The translations under genes were made by a program, and so were the position numbers. From Nakamurella endophytica (GTDB lineage Bacteria; Actinomycetota; Actinomycetes; Mycobacteriales; Nakamurellaceae), in assembly GCF_014646215.1 (NCBI RefSeq), contig NZ_BMNA01000004.1:338125-402124 (forward strand): DNA of 64,000 bases. The letters are read 5' to 3'. Below the pieces are notes generated by a model that was given only the letters and a program-made list of their open reading frames with translations, was not told the DNA's origin and ran no database searches. Position 1 is the stretch's first letter. The number at the start of each line of letters is the position of its first letter. Positions 44,126-54,202 of the stretch are shown one piece after another.

Positions 44126-45596
44126 CGCGACCTCCTTGCGAGCCGGTGCCGGCCGGCACCGCCTGCGGCTGCTGGGCGGGTGCTGCGGGGTCCGCCGGCG
44201 CCGGGGGCAGCGCGGCGCGGCGCGGCGACACCGGGACGACCAGGTCCAGCGGCGGTACCGGGAAGGCGCCGAGGCGCGGCGCGACCACCCCGCTGCCGCC
44301 GGACGGCCCGTCCGTGGCGGGGCCGGCCGCGACGTCGTCCGGACGCTCGCCGTCCGGGCCGGTGCGCCGGCGCTGCGGCCACACCGCCGCCAGCACCAGC
44401 AGCACCACCAGCGGGATGCCCATGTAGAGCAGCACCTGCCGGGTGGACAGGTCGGTGGCGGTGTTGAGCACCCGGGCGGTGCCGATCAGCACGATCCACA
44501 CCAGCGAGACCGGCACCAGCACCTTCCAGCCCATGTGCATGAACTGGTCGTAGCGGATGCGCGGCAGCGACCCGCGGATCCAGACGAAGAAGAAGAGGAA
44601 CAGCAGCACCTTGACCAGGAACCAGACCAGCGTCACCCAGCCGGAGTTCAGACCCGGGATCCGGGACAGCGGCCACGGTGCCCGCCAGCCGCCGAGGAAC
44701 AACGTCGTGGCGATGGCCGAGACGTTGATCATGTTGATGTACTCGGCGAGGAAGAAAGTACCGAAGCGCATCCCGGAGTACTCGGTGTTGAACCCGCCGA
44801 CCAGCTCGCCCTCGGCCTCGGCCATGTCGAACGGCGCCCGGTTGGTCTCGCCGACCATGGACACCACGTAGACCACGAACGAGACCGGCAGCAGCCAGAT
44901 GTACCAGCCGCCGGTCTGCTGCTGCACGATCGCCGAGGTGGACAGCGTCCCGGAGTAGAGGAACACCGCGACGAAGCTGAGCCCCATCGCCACCTCGTAG
45001 GAGATCAGCTGCGCCGCCGAGCGGAGCCCGCCCAGCAGGGGGTAGGTCGAGCCGGACGCCCAGCCGCCCAGCACGATGCCGTAGACGCCGATCGAGGCGA
45101 ACGCCAGCGCGGCCAGCACCCCGACCGACAGGTCGGTCAGCTGCAGCGCGGTGTGGTGGCCGAACATCGAGACCGGGCCGCCCAGCGGGATGATCGAGAA
45201 GGTCAGGAACGCCGGGATGGCGGCCATGATCGGCGCGGCGATGAACACCACCTTGTCCGCCCTGGCCGGGATGATGCCTTCCTTGAAGATCAGCTTGATG
45301 GCGTCGGCCAGCGACTGCAGCAGGCCGAACGGGCCGTTCCAGTTCGGCCCGGGCCGGTGCTGCATGCGGCCGACGACCCGCCGCTCGAACCAGATCGCGA
45401 ACAGCGTGAGCAGCAGCAGCGCCGCGAAGATGACCACCGCCTTGATCAGGCTCAGCCACCACGGGTCGTTGGCCAGCAGGTCCTGCACCGAGCCGTCCGG
45501 TGTCAGGCCGGGCGACACGTCGCCGGGCAGCCGCACCGCCGGCACGACCGCCGGCTGCGCCGCGGCCGGGCCGGCCAGGATCAGCGGAGCGTGCAT
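44112..45596 (-). CDS. nuoH: NADH-quinone oxidoreductase subunit H
   Basis: A 494-residue membrane subunit forming the quinone chamber with NuoD and NuoB. Marks are [66 protein letters not shown] and RIRYDQFM. About 100 Pro/Ala-rich residues after the last helix are an addition. ATG at 45596 has GGAGGG 6 nt upstream and overlaps the nuoG stop by one base; a GTG one codon earlier is open. Confidence 0.96.
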   Translation of the reverse strand: MHAPLILAGPAAAQPAVVPAVRLPGDVSPGLTPDGSVQDLLANDPWWLSLIKAVVIFAALLLLTLFAIWFERRVVGRMQHRPGPNWNGPFGLLQSLADAIKLIFKEGIIPARADKVVFIAAPIMAAIPAFLTFSIIPLGGPVSMFGHHTALQLTDLSVGVLAALAFASIGVYGIVLGGWASGSTYPLLGGLRSAAQLISYEVAMGLSFVAVFLYSGTLSTSAIVQQQTGGWYIWLLPVSFVVYVVSMVGETNRAPFDMAEAEGELVGGFNTEYSGMRFGTFFLAEYINMINVSAIATTLFLGGWRAPWPLSRIPGLNSGWVTLVWFLVKVLLFLFFFVWIRGSLPRIRYDQFMHMGWKVLVPVSLVWIVLIGTARVLNTATDLSTRQVLLYMGIPLVVLLVLAAVWPQRRRTGPDGERPDDVAAGPATDGPSGGSGVVAPRLGAFPVPPLDLVVPVSPRRAALPPAPADPAAPAQQPQAVPAGTGSQGGRDVVS

Positions 45597-48379
45597 CACA
45601 GTCCCTCCCCCCCGGCCGCCGGCCGCACCCTGACCCGGTCACCCGACCCGGCGCCCAGCAGGGCGACCAGCGGCGTGGCGCGGATGCGACCGGGGAGCCA
45701 GACCGCCTCGTCCACCATCGCGGTCACCTGCAGCGGCAGCGTCACAGTGCCACCGGACGGTCCGTGGACCTGCACCGGCGCGCCGTCGCCGACGCCCAGC
45801 AGCTCGGCGGCCCGCGGCGACAGCCGGACCACGTCCGGCCGCGCCGTCCCGGCCAGGTGCGGCTCGCCGTCGAGCAGCCGGCCGCCGTCCAGCGCGGTCC
45901 GCCACGACACCAGCACGAAGCCCTGGCCGTCCCTGGGTGCGGTGCCCGCCGGACCGCGGCGGGCGTCCGCGGGTCCCGGGGCCGTCCCCGGCGACGTCCC
46001 GCCCGCGGGCGCCGGCGGCACGGCCCTGGCCATGTCGGCACGGGCCGCGACCGGCGTCTGGGTGTAGAGGTCGACGTCCATCTCGACACCGAGGGTGTCC
46101 AGCACCCGGCCGTCGTCGAGCACGCCCGGGGTCGGCAGCGCTGCGTCGAACGGCCGGTGCCGGCCCTCCCAGTCCAAGAAGGCGCCGGACTTCTGCGTCA
46201 CCGCGGCGACCGGCAGCACCACGTCGGCCAGCGCCGTCACCGCGCTGGCGCGGATCTCCAGGCTCACCACGAAGCCGGTCGCGGCGACGGCGGCGAGCGC
46301 GGCGGCCGGGTCGGGCAGGTCGTCGAGCTCGACGCCGCCGAGCAGCAGCCCGGCCAGCCCCGGTTCCGCCGGTGCCTGCGGGCCCGGTGCGACCGCGGCG
46401 TCCTCGTGTTCCCCGGTGACCAGGTCGCGCAGGTGGTGCACGGCCCCGGACACCGACCCGGCCACCGTCTCCACCACCCGCTCGACCAGGCCCACCGCCC
46501 CGTGCCCGGCAGGCCGGTCGTCGGCCGCCGGCGACTCGGCCGGTCGAGGCAGGTCCGGCGACGGCGCCGGCCCGACGAGGCCCAGGGCCCGCTCGTCGCG
46601 CTCGGCCCGGGCCAGCACCGAGGCGATCATCGCCGCGGTGTCCCGGCCGGGACGGGCCGGCAGCTCGACGCCCCAGGCCTGCTCGACGTGGGCGCGGGCG
46701 GCCGGGTCGGTGACCGGCCGGCCGCCGGGCAGCAGGCCGGGCAGCGCGCCGGCCTCGAGAGCGCCGCGCTCGCCGGCGCGCCGCGGCACCCAGGCCAGCC
46801 GGGCGCCGGTGGCGTCGGCGAGCCGGCCGACCGCGGTGAGCAGGCCGGGGGTCTCCGCCGCGCGCTCGCCGACCAGCACGACGGCGCCGGAGGCACGCAG
46901 CAGCTGTCCGGCCCGGTTGCGGTCGGCCGCCGCAGCACCCGCGACGACGGGGCGGGCGTCGGCGGTCAGGTCGGCCAGCAGGTCCGCCTCCGCGCCCGGC
47001 AGTGCCGGGAGGAGCGTCGCGGACAGCTTGCGGCTGCCCCGGCTCTCCACGGCGCCGACGGTGAAGACGGGCACGCCGCGGCGGGCCGCCTTGCGCAGCC
47101 GCAGGAACAGGATCGGCGACTCGTCCTCGGGTTCCAGCGCGACCAGCAGCACGGCCGGGGCCGCCTCCAGATCGGCGTAGGTCGGGCCACCGGTGGACGG
47201 CGTCACGCCGGCGACCCGGTCGGCCAGGAAGGAGGCCTCCTCGGCGCTGTGCCGCCGGGCCCGGAAGTCGACGTCGTTGGTCCGCAGCGCCACCCGGGCG
47301 AACTTGGCGTACGCGTAGGCGTCGGTGACGGTCAGCCGGCCGCCGGTCAGCACGCCGACCCCGCCGTCGTCCCGGGCGCGGGCCAGGCCCTGCGCCGCGG
47401 CCGTCATGGCGTCGGTCCAGGACGCCGGCTGCAGCTGTCCGTCCGCGTCCCGCACCAGCGGGCGGGCGAGCCGGTCACCTTCGTGCAGGTAGCCGAAGCC
47501 GAACCGGCCCTTGTCGCAGTTCCACTCCTCGTTGACCTCGGGGTCCGGCGCGGCCAGCCGGCGCATGACCACGCCCGTGCGGTGGTCGGTGCGCAGCGCG
47601 CAGCCGCTGGCGCAGTGCTCGCACACGGTGCCGGTGGACACCAGGTCGAACGGTCGGGACCGGAACCGGTAGGCGGTGGAGGTCAACGCCCCGACCGGGC
47701 AGATCTGGATGGTGTTGCCGGAGAAGTAGCTCTGGAACGGCTCGTCCGAGTTGATGCCGATCTGCTGCGAGGAGCCGCGCTCGAGCAGGTCGATGAACCG
47801 GTCGCCGGCGATCTGGTCGGAGAACCGGGTGCACCGCTGGCAGAGCACGCAGCGCTCGCGGTCGAGCAGGATCTCGGTCGACACCGGCACCGGCTTGGTG
47901 AAGACCCGCTTGGCCTCGTGCATCCGGGACGTCGCCGAGCCGTTGGCCAGGGTCTGGTTCTGCAGCGGGCACTCGCCGCCCTTGTCGCAGATCGGGCAGT
48001 CCAGCGGGTGGTTGAGCAGGAGGAACTCCAGGTTGCTCCGCTGCGCCTTCTCGGCCACCGGCGAGGTGACCTGGGTGCGCACCACCATCCCGTCGCCGAC
48101 GGTCTGCGTGCAGGAGGCCTGCGGCTTGGGCATCGGCCGGCCGCCCATCTCGACCTCGACCAGGCACTGCCGGCAGGCACCCACCGGATCCAGCAGCGGG
48201 TGGTCGCAGAACCGCGGGATGGCGATACCGATGCGTTCGGCGGCCCGGATGACCAGCTCGCCCTTGGGCGCGTCGACGGTGATCCCGTCGATGGTCAGCC
48301 GGACGTGCCCCGGCGGTACCGGCCGGTCCTCGCCGTCGCCGGTGCCTCCGGCCGCCGGTGGCGTCGCAACCTGCGTCAT
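45596..48379 (-). CDS. nuoG: NADH-quinone oxidoreductase subunit G
   Basis: A 927-residue iron-sulfur subunit. The N-terminal ferredoxin domain has [15 protein letters not shown] and the distal C-T-Q; then a His/Cys site ([17 protein letters not shown]), a [4Fe-4S] pair CVLCQRC...CPVGAL, and CEHCASGC...NCDKGRF, the ligands for the extra N7-type cluster. The molybdopterin-fold C-terminal half is divergent and Ala-rich with no sign of a bound cofactor. ATG at 48379 lies 93 bp after nuoF. Confidence 0.96.
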   Translation of the reverse strand: MTQVATPPAAGGTGDGEDRPVPPGHVRLTIDGITVDAPKGELVIRAAERIGIAIPRFCDHPLLDPVGACRQCLVEVEMGGRPMPKPQASCTQTVGDGMVVRTQVTSPVAEKAQRSNLEFLLLNHPLDCPICDKGGECPLQNQTLANGSATSRMHEAKRVFTKPVPVSTEILLDRERCVLCQRCTRFSDQIAGDRFIDLLERGSSQQIGINSDEPFQSYFSGNTIQICPVGALTSTAYRFRSRPFDLVSTGTVCEHCASGCALRTDHRTGVVMRRLAAPDPEVNEEWNCDKGRFGFGYLHEGDRLARPLVRDADGQLQPASWTDAMTAAAQGLARARDDGGVGVLTGGRLTVTDAYAYAKFARVALRTNDVDFRARRHSAEEASFLADRVAGVTPSTGGPTYADLEAAPAVLLVALEPEDESPILFLRLRKAARRGVPVFTVGAVESRGSRKLSATLLPALPGAEADLLADLTADARPVVAGAAAADRNRAGQLLRASGAVVLVGERAAETPGLLTAVGRLADATGARLAWVPRRAGERGALEAGALPGLLPGGRPVTDPAARAHVEQAWGVELPARPGRDTAAMIASVLARAERDERALGLVGPAPSPDLPRPAESPAADDRPAGHGAVGLVERVVETVAGSVSGAVHHLRDLVTGEHEDAAVAPGPQAPAEPGLAGLLLGGVELDDLPDPAAALAAVAATGFVVSLEIRASAVTALADVVLPVAAVTQKSGAFLDWEGRHRPFDAALPTPGVLDDGRVLDTLGVEMDVDLYTQTPVAARADMARAVPPAPAGGTSPGTAPGPADARRGPAGTAPRDGQGFVLVSWRTALDGGRLLDGEPHLAGTARPDVVRLSPRAAELLGVGDGAPVQVHGPSGGTVTLPLQVTAMVDEAVWLPGRIRATPLVALLGAGSGDRVRVRPAAGGEGL

Positions 48380-48472
48380 CGCTGTCGCCCCTCTCGGGCC
48401 CGTGCCCGGTGCACCGCTCGTCCGTCCGTTGCCGTGCCGGCCGCCGCCGCCGGGGCGGGGCCGGTCCGTCCC

Positions 48473-49822
48473 CTAGTGCGCACCGACCAGCTGCCGGGCG
48501 TCGATGACCGGCGGAGTCCGTCCGGACACCAGGTCCTCGTACTCGCCGCGGAAGTACTTGAAGCTGGACAGGATCGGCGTCGCCGCGGCGTCGCCGAGGG
48601 CGCAGAAGCTGCGCCCGGCGATGTTGGCGGCGGCGTCGGTCAGGGTGTCCAGGTCCTCGGGCGTGCCGGCGCCGCTGACCACCCGCCGCAGGATCTGCAC
48701 CAGCCAGCCTGTCCCCTCGCGGCACGGCGTGCACTTGCCGCACGACTCATGCTTGTAGAACTCGAGCCACTTCCACACCGCCCAGGGCACGGAGACGGTC
48801 TCGTTGAAGCACATCAGCGCGGTCGTACCGAGCATGGACCCGGCGGCGGCGACGTCGTCGAACGACAGCGGCACGTCCAGGTGCTCCGGGGTGAAGATCG
48901 GCGTCGAGGAGCCGCCGGGGGTGAAGAACTTCAACGGGATGCCGTCGAGCATGCCGCCCGCCGAGACCAGCAGCTGCCGCAGCGTGGTGCCCATCGGGGC
49001 CTCGTACTGACCGGGCCGGGTGACGTGCCCGGACAGCGAGTAGATCTTGGGCCCGGGCGACTTCTCGGTCCCCATGGACCGGTACCAGTCGCTGCCGCCC
49101 AGCACGATGGCCGGGACGGAGGCGATGGTCTCGACGTTGTTCACCACGGTCGGGCTGGCGTACAGGCCGGCGACGGCCGGGAACGGCGGCTTGAGCCGCG
49201 GCTGCCCGCGCCGGCCCTCCAGCGAGTCCAGCAGCGCGGTCTCCTCGCCGCAGATGTAGGCGCCGGCCCCGGCGTGCACGACGATCTCCAGGTCGAACCC
49301 GGAACCCAGGATGTCCCGGCCGAGGAAACCCGCCTCGCGGGCCTCGCGGACCGCGGCGGTCACCCGGCGGATGGCGTGCAGCGCCTCGCCGCGGATGTAG
49401 ATGGCGCAGAACGGGGCGCGGATCGCGTAGCAGGTGATGATGCAGCCCTCGACCAGGGCGTGCGGGTCGGCCATCATGTACGGCACGTCCTTGCAGGTGC
49501 CGGGCTCGCCCTCGTCCGCGTTGACCACCAGGTAGTGCGGCTTGCCGTCGCCCTGCGGCAGGAACGACCACTTCATGCCGGTGGGGAACCCGGCCCCGCC
49601 GCGGCCGCGCAGGCCGGACGCCTTCATCAGCTCGACCAGCCGGCCCGGCTCCACGGCCAGGGCCTGCGGCAGCGCCTGGTAGCCGTCGAGGCTGCGGTAG
49701 CTCGCAAGCGTCCACGACGACGGCGCGGACCAGCGGCGGGTGAGCACCGGGGTCAGCGCGGCGCCACCGCCCTCCTGCGCCGGCTGTCCGGCGGACAGCG
49801 GCGACGATCCGGATGCGCTCAT
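48473..49822 (-). CDS. nuoF: NADH-quinone oxidoreductase subunit F
   Basis: A 449-residue subunit that binds NADH, FMN and cluster N3. GLRGRGGAGFPTGMKWSF and YLVVNADEGEPGTCKD form the FMN/NADH sites, GAGAYICGEETAL follows, and ESCGKCTPCREG with FCALGD supplies four cysteines for the [4Fe-4S] cluster. This is the entry point for electrons. ATG at 49822 follows GAGGAG by 10 nt. Confidence 0.97.
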   Translation of the reverse strand: MSASGSSPLSAGQPAQEGGGAALTPVLTRRWSAPSSWTLASYRSLDGYQALPQALAVEPGRLVELMKASGLRGRGGAGFPTGMKWSFLPQGDGKPHYLVVNADEGEPGTCKDVPYMMADPHALVEGCIITCYAIRAPFCAIYIRGEALHAIRRVTAAVREAREAGFLGRDILGSGFDLEIVVHAGAGAYICGEETALLDSLEGRRGQPRLKPPFPAVAGLYASPTVVNNVETIASVPAIVLGGSDWYRSMGTEKSPGPKIYSLSGHVTRPGQYEAPMGTTLRQLLVSAGGMLDGIPLKFFTPGGSSTPIFTPEHLDVPLSFDDVAAAGSMLGTTALMCFNETVSVPWAVWKWLEFYKHESCGKCTPCREGTGWLVQILRRVVSGAGTPEDLDTLTDAAANIAGRSFCALGDAAATPILSSFKYFRGEYEDLVSGRTPPVIDARQLVGAH

Positions 49823-49937
49823 CGCGGGGTGCTCCTCTGGTGCGGGACGGGCAGATCCGGACGGGTGGGTGATCCGCCGGTCACCGGCGGCACGACGGCC
49901 CCGGTCCGGGCGGCGGTGCCGGTCGGGTGGGTGCGGC

Positions 49938-50678
49938 TCACTTCTTCTCCGGCAGCGGCGGGATCTCGTGGTGGTCGGGCATCGGCGGCGCCGACTGCCC
50001 GGTCCGCTCGGCCAGCTCGTTGCCGCGGAGGGTCTCCACGGAGGCCGACGGCCCGGCCACCGCGGTGACCGGATCCACCGGGAACCCGGCGATCTCCAGC
50101 TCCGCGGTGCGGAAGTCGGTGAGCGGGGCGCCCCGGGTGGGCGCCGGCCGCTCGCCGCGCTGCAGTGCGGTCACCAGGTCCAGCGCCGAGTCCGGGCTCT
50201 GCCGGTCGTAGAACTCGTAGTCGACCTGCAGCACCGGCCCGTGGTCGCAGGCCGCCAGGCACTCGGCGCTCTCCAGCGTGACCGACCCCGGAGCCCCCGG
50301 GACGCCGGCGGTCCCGTTGTCGGCGACGCCCAGGTGGTCGGACAGCGTGCGGTGGATCGCGTCGCCGCCGAGCACCGCGCACAGGGTGTTGGTGCAGACG
50401 CTGACCAGGTGCTCGCCGCACGGCTGCCGCTTGTACATGGTGTAGAAGGTGGCCACCGCGGAGACCTCCGCCGCGGTGAGACCCAGCGTGCCGGCACAGA
50501 AGTCGATCCCGTCCTGGGACACGAACCCCTCCACCGACTGCACCAGGTGCAGCAACGGCAGCAGCGCCGACCGGCTCTGCGGGTAGCGGCCGACCAGCTC
50601 GGCAGCCCTGGCCCGGGTCACCTCGTCGAAGACGGTGCCCGTGCGCAGGAACTCGGGCACGCCGAGCCGCCGGCTCAC
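49938..50678 (-). CDS. nuoE: NADH-quinone oxidoreductase subunit E
   Basis: A 246-residue thioredoxin-fold subunit with the [2Fe-2S] cluster N1a: VCTNTLC and ECLAAC supply the four cysteines. A helical N-terminus (RYPQSRSALLPLLHLVQSVEGFVS) and a C-terminal tail of about 70 residues ending PLPEKK flank the core. GTG at 50678 has GGAGGG 7 nt upstream, 47 bp after nuoD. Confidence 0.95.
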   Translation of the reverse strand: MSRRLGVPEFLRTGTVFDEVTRARAAELVGRYPQSRSALLPLLHLVQSVEGFVSQDGIDFCAGTLGLTAAEVSAVATFYTMYKRQPCGEHLVSVCTNTLCAVLGGDAIHRTLSDHLGVADNGTAGVPGAPGSVTLESAECLAACDHGPVLQVDYEFYDRQSPDSALDLVTALQRGERPAPTRGAPLTDFRTAELEIAGFPVDPVTAVAGPSASVETLRGNELAERTGQSAPPMPDHHEIPPLPEKK

Positions 50679-50725
50679 GCCGTGCCCCTCCGCCGGCCCG
50701 CTGCGGTGGGCCTGGTGTGCCTGCG

Positions 50726-52114
50726 TCACCGGTCGACGCCTCCCATCACCGGGTCGATGGACGCCACCGCGGCGACCACGTCCGCGATCATGCCGCCTTC
50801 CGACATCGCCGGCATGGATTGCAGGTTCACGAAACTCGGGTCGCGCAGGTGCACCCGGAACGGCCGCGTCCCGCCGTCGGACACCAGCTGGCAGCCCAGC
50901 TCGCCGCGCGGCGACTCGACGGCCGTGTAGACCTGGCCGGCCGGCACCGCGAAACCCTCGGTGACCAGCTTGAAGTGGTGGATCAGCGACTCCATCGACT
51001 CGCCCATGATCTGCCGGATGTACTCGAGCGAGTTGCCCATGCCGTCGCTGCCGAGCGACAGCTGGGCCGGCCAGCCGATCTTCCGGTCGGTCACCATGAC
51101 CGGACCCGGCTCGGCCAGCTTGGCCAGCGCCTGCTCCATGATCCTGAGCGATTCGTGGATCTCCGCCAGCCGCAACCGGAACCGCGCGAAGCAGTCCGCC
51201 TCGGTCGCCGTCGGCACCTCGAAGTCGTACTCCTCGTAGCCGCTGTACGGCATGGTCTTGCGGAGGTCCCAGGGCAGGCCGGCGGAGCGGAGGACCGGGC
51301 CGGTCACGCCCAGCTGCATGCACGCCTCCAGCGGCAGCACGCCGATCCCCTCCGTGCGGCCCTGCCAGATCGGTTGCCCGGTCAGCAGTTTGTCGTACTC
51401 GGGCAGCCGGCTGCGCATGACCTCCAGGAACGCCTGCACCCGCTCGCGGTAGCCCTCGGGGAGCTCCTGGGCGACCCCGCCGGGACGGATGAACGCCATG
51501 TTCATCCGCAGGCCGGTGAGGAACTCCATCAGGTGCAGCGCCTCCTCCCGCTCCCGGAAGCCGGCCGTCATGCCGGTCAGCGCGCCCAGCTCCATGCCGC
51601 CGGTGGCCAGCGCCACCAGGTGCGAGGAGATCCGGGTCAGCTCCATCAGCAGCACCCGGATGACCTGCGCGCGACGCGGCACCTCGATGCCGAGCAGCTT
51701 CTCGACCGCCATGCAGTACACGGCCTCGTTGAAGGCGGGCGACAGGTAGTCCGCGCGGGTGAGGAACGTGACGCCCTGCGTCCAGTTGCGGAACTCGCAG
51801 GACTTCTCGATCCCGGTGTGCAGGTAGCCGATCACCGACCGGGCCTGGGTGACGGTCTCGCCCTCGATCTCCAGGATCAGCCGGAGCACGCCGTGGGTGG
51901 ACGGATGCTGCGGACCCATGTTGACGATGATGCGTTCGTCGGACTCGAAACCGCCGTCCGCGCCGGCGGGCTCGCCGCCGACCTCGCTGACCAGGTCGTC
52001 CCAGTCGCCGCCGGTGACGGTGAACATCCGGCCCTCGGTGGTCCGGGTCTCCCGGCTGTGCCGGGGGCCGTCCGGCACCGCTCCGGGCGTCTCCGGCGTC
52101 CTGCTGCGCGTCAT
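50726..52114 (-). CDS. nuoD: NADH-quinone oxidoreductase subunit D
   Basis: A 462-residue subunit related to the large subunit of NiFe hydrogenases but without nickel ligands; it lines the quinone pocket. [31 protein letters not shown], and the C-terminal [30 protein letters not shown] are typical. About 50 extra residues precede the core. The ATG has AGAGG upstream, 11 bp after nuoC. Confidence 0.97.
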   Translation of the reverse strand: MTRSRTPETPGAVPDGPRHSRETRTTEGRMFTVTGGDWDDLVSEVGGEPAGADGGFESDERIIVNMGPQHPSTHGVLRLILEIEGETVTQARSVIGYLHTGIEKSCEFRNWTQGVTFLTRADYLSPAFNEAVYCMAVEKLLGIEVPRRAQVIRVLLMELTRISSHLVALATGGMELGALTGMTAGFREREEALHLMEFLTGLRMNMAFIRPGGVAQELPEGYRERVQAFLEVMRSRLPEYDKLLTGQPIWQGRTEGIGVLPLEACMQLGVTGPVLRSAGLPWDLRKTMPYSGYEEYDFEVPTATEADCFARFRLRLAEIHESLRIMEQALAKLAEPGPVMVTDRKIGWPAQLSLGSDGMGNSLEYIRQIMGESMESLIHHFKLVTEGFAVPAGQVYTAVESPRGELGCQLVSDGGTRPFRVHLRDPSFVNLQSMPAMSEGGMIADVVAAVASIDPVMGGVDR

Positions 52115-52125
52115 GGCCCCGCCTC

Positions 52126-53025
52126 TCAGGAGTAGCTGCGCCGCTGGTCGGGCGCCTGGATCTCGGCGCCCTTGTACTCGACGGGAATCCCGCCCAGGGG
52201 GTAGTCCTTGCGCTGCGGGTGGCCCTCCCAGTCGTCCGGCATGAGGATCCGGGTCAGCGCGGGGTGGCCGTCGAAGACCACGCCGAACATGTCCCAGGTC
52301 TCCCGCTCCTGCCAGTCCGCGGTGGGATAGGTCGGGACCGCGCTCGGGACGTGGGGGTCGTCGACGTCGACCGCGACCTCGAGCCGGATGCGCCGCCGGT
52401 AGGTCATCGACAGCAGCTCGTAGACCACGTGCAGCCGCCGGGGGACGCCGGGACCGTAGTCCACCCCCGAGATCGAGGCAGCCAGCTCGAATCTCAGGCC
52501 GGGGTCGTCACGCACGATCCACAGCAGTGCCGACAGGTGCTCGCGCGCCAGGTAGAACGTGATCTCCGAGTGCGCCACGGTCACCCGCTCGACGGCTGCG
52601 GCCGGGACGCCCCGCTCGGCCATGGCGGCGAACAGCGTGTCGGCCACCTCGTCGAACCACCCGCCGTAGGGGCGCTCCGCGGGCACCGGCGTGGAGGGCT
52701 CGCGGACCAGCAGGCCGTAGCCGGAGGTGTCCCCCGCCCCGTGCACGCCGAACATGCCGGTGCGCTCCACACCGGTGACGAAGTCCGGTGGGCCACCGGC
52801 TCCGTCGGACGGTGTCGGGGTGGCCAGCGCCTGCCCCGCCGCCGGTGCGGCGCTGCCGGCGCCCTGGTGCTCGGCCGAGCCCGGGCCGTCGTTGGTGCCG
52901 GTCTGCGTGGACGCCGGCCGGTCGGCCGAGGACGACAGGCCCGGCGCGCCCGGCGTCGTCGTCGACCCCTGCTCGGGTCCGGGGGTGGGCCGCGGCTCGC
53001 CCGCCGGCTGCTGGGGACCGGTCAC
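52126..53025 (-). CDS. nuoC: NADH-quinone oxidoreductase subunit C
   Basis: A 299-residue connecting subunit. The first 85-90 residues are Pro/Gly/Ala/Thr-rich and probably disordered; the conserved 30-kDa domain follows, with [43 protein letters not shown] at 53025 overlaps the nuoB stop as GTGA. Confidence 0.94.
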   Translation of the reverse strand: MTGPQQPAGEPRPTPGPEQGSTTTPGAPGLSSSADRPASTQTGTNDGPGSAEHQGAGSAAPAAGQALATPTPSDGAGGPPDFVTGVERTGMFGVHGAGDTSGYGLLVREPSTPVPAERPYGGWFDEVADTLFAAMAERGVPAAAVERVTVAHSEITFYLAREHLSALLWIVRDDPGLRFELAASISGVDYGPGVPRRLHVVYELLSMTYRRRIRLEVAVDVDDPHVPSAVPTYPTADWQERETWDMFGVVFDGHPALTRILMPDDWEGHPQRKDYPLGGIPVEYKGAEIQAPDQRRSYS

Positions 53026-53642
53026 GGTCGCAACGCCTCCACCCGTGCCGTCTGCTCCGCCAGCTCCGCGTCCGACGGTGGGCGCAGCCCGTGCGTGACG
53101 CCGTTGCGGCTGTACCGGACCGACGACGGCAGCAGTTCGGTGCGGTGGCCCACCATGTCGGCCGCCCGGCCCGGCGTCAGCGGGTCCTCCATGATCTTGG
53201 CGTGCAGCTTGAGGATGGCGTCGATGAGCATCTCCGGGCGGGGCGGGCAACCGGGGAGGTACATGTCGACCGGGACGACGTGGTCGACACCCTGGACGAC
53301 GGCGTAGTTGTTGAACATCCCGCCGCTGGAGGCGCAGACCCCCATCGCCAGAACCCACTTGGGCTCGGCCATCTGGTCGTAGATCTGCCGCAGCACCGGC
53401 GCCATCTTCTGGCTCACCCGGCCGGCGACGATCATCAGGTCCGCCTGCCGGGGGGACGCCCGGAAGACCTCCATGCCGAACCGTCCGAGGTCGTACCGCG
53501 GCGCGCCGGTGGTCATCATCTCGATCGCGCAGCAGGCCAGGCCGAAGGTGGCCGGGAACAGCGACGCCTTGCGCGTCCAGTTGACAAGCTTCTCGACCGA
53601 GGCCAGCAGGATGCCGTTGGGCAGCTTCTCTTCCAGACCCAT
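53022..53642 (-). CDS. nuoB: NADH-quinone oxidoreductase subunit B
   Basis: A 206-residue subunit with the terminal [4Fe-4S] cluster N2 that reduces the quinone. The ligands are the adjacent cysteines of [10 protein letters not shown], the Cys of [14 protein letters not shown] and the Cys of [13 protein letters not shown] at 53642 has GAGGGT upstream. Confidence 0.97.
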   Translation of the reverse strand: MGLEEKLPNGILLASVEKLVNWTRKASLFPATFGLACCAIEMMTTGAPRYDLGRFGMEVFRASPRQADLMIVAGRVSQKMAPVLRQIYDQMAEPKWVLAMGVCASSGGMFNNYAVVQGVDHVVPVDMYLPGCPPRPEMLIDAILKLHAKIMEDPLTPGRAADMVGHRTELLPSSVRYSRNGVTHGLRPPSDAELAEQTARVEALRP

Positions 53643-53714
53643 CTCAGACCCTCTTTCCCGCCGGTACCTGCACCGCCACCGTCACGCCCGGCATCCGGCC
53701 GGGTGCCCGGGTGT

Positions 53715-54080
53715 TCAGTCCCAATCCAGCCCGCCCCGGCGCCAGACGTAGGCGTAGGCGGCGAAGACGGTCACGATGAACAGCCCCATCTCCACCAGCC
53801 CGAAGACGCCCAGCGGCACCGCCGACTGGGCCCACGGGTAGAGGAAGATGATCTCGATGTCGAAGACGATGAAGAGCATGGCGGTCAGGTAGAACTTGAC
53901 CGGGAAGCGGCCCGGCACGCCGGCCGGCAGCGGCGTCGGCTCGATGCCGCACTCGTAGGCGTCCAGCTTCGCGCGGTTGAACCGCCGCGGCCCGACCAGG
54001 TCGGTCAGCACGGTCGTGTTCGTGATCGCGAAACCGCCCGCGACGACGAGCAGGATGACGATCGGCAGGTACGGACTCAC
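53715..54080 (-). CDS. nuoA: NADH-quinone oxidoreductase subunit A
   Basis: A 121-residue three-helix membrane subunit, first gene of nuo. LDAYECGIEPTP, FYLTAMLFIVFDIEIIFLYPWA and EMGLFIVTVFAAYAYVW are conserved. GTG at 54080 has GAGGA about 6 nt upstream; ten more codons upstream are open but Arg-rich and unlikely. The gap to nuoB is 72 bp. Confidence 0.95.
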   Translation of the reverse strand: MSPYLPIVILLVVAGGFAITNTTVLTDLVGPRRFNRAKLDAYECGIEPTPLPAGVPGRFPVKFYLTAMLFIVFDIEIIFLYPWAQSAVPLGVFGLVEMGLFIVTVFAAYAYVWRRGGLDWD

Positions 54081-54173
54081 TGGTTCCTCACCCCTTCGCC
54101 GCCGGCGGCCGGGCACCCGGCAGGGACCTCGGCGCTCGCGCCGCCCCCGACCGGAGGGCCCGACACCGGACCC

Positions 54174-54196
54174 GTCCGCGGTGACGGGCCGCGGAC
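54174..54196 (-). terminator. Hairpin after the MenJ-like gene
   Basis: GTCCGCGG (54174-54181) and CCGCGGAC (54189-54196) form a perfect 8-bp stem 6 bp after the reductase stop and about 90 bp before nuoA. It may be a terminator that separates the two units, or a partial one. Confidence 0.5.
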
Positions 54197-54202
54197 AGCT
54201 TG

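Noticed and set aside
43388-50068. Long + strand open frames across the nuo genes, such as 45500-50068
   Set aside because: They are antisense shadows of nuoG, nuoF and nuoH; no ribosome sites or recognisable domains.
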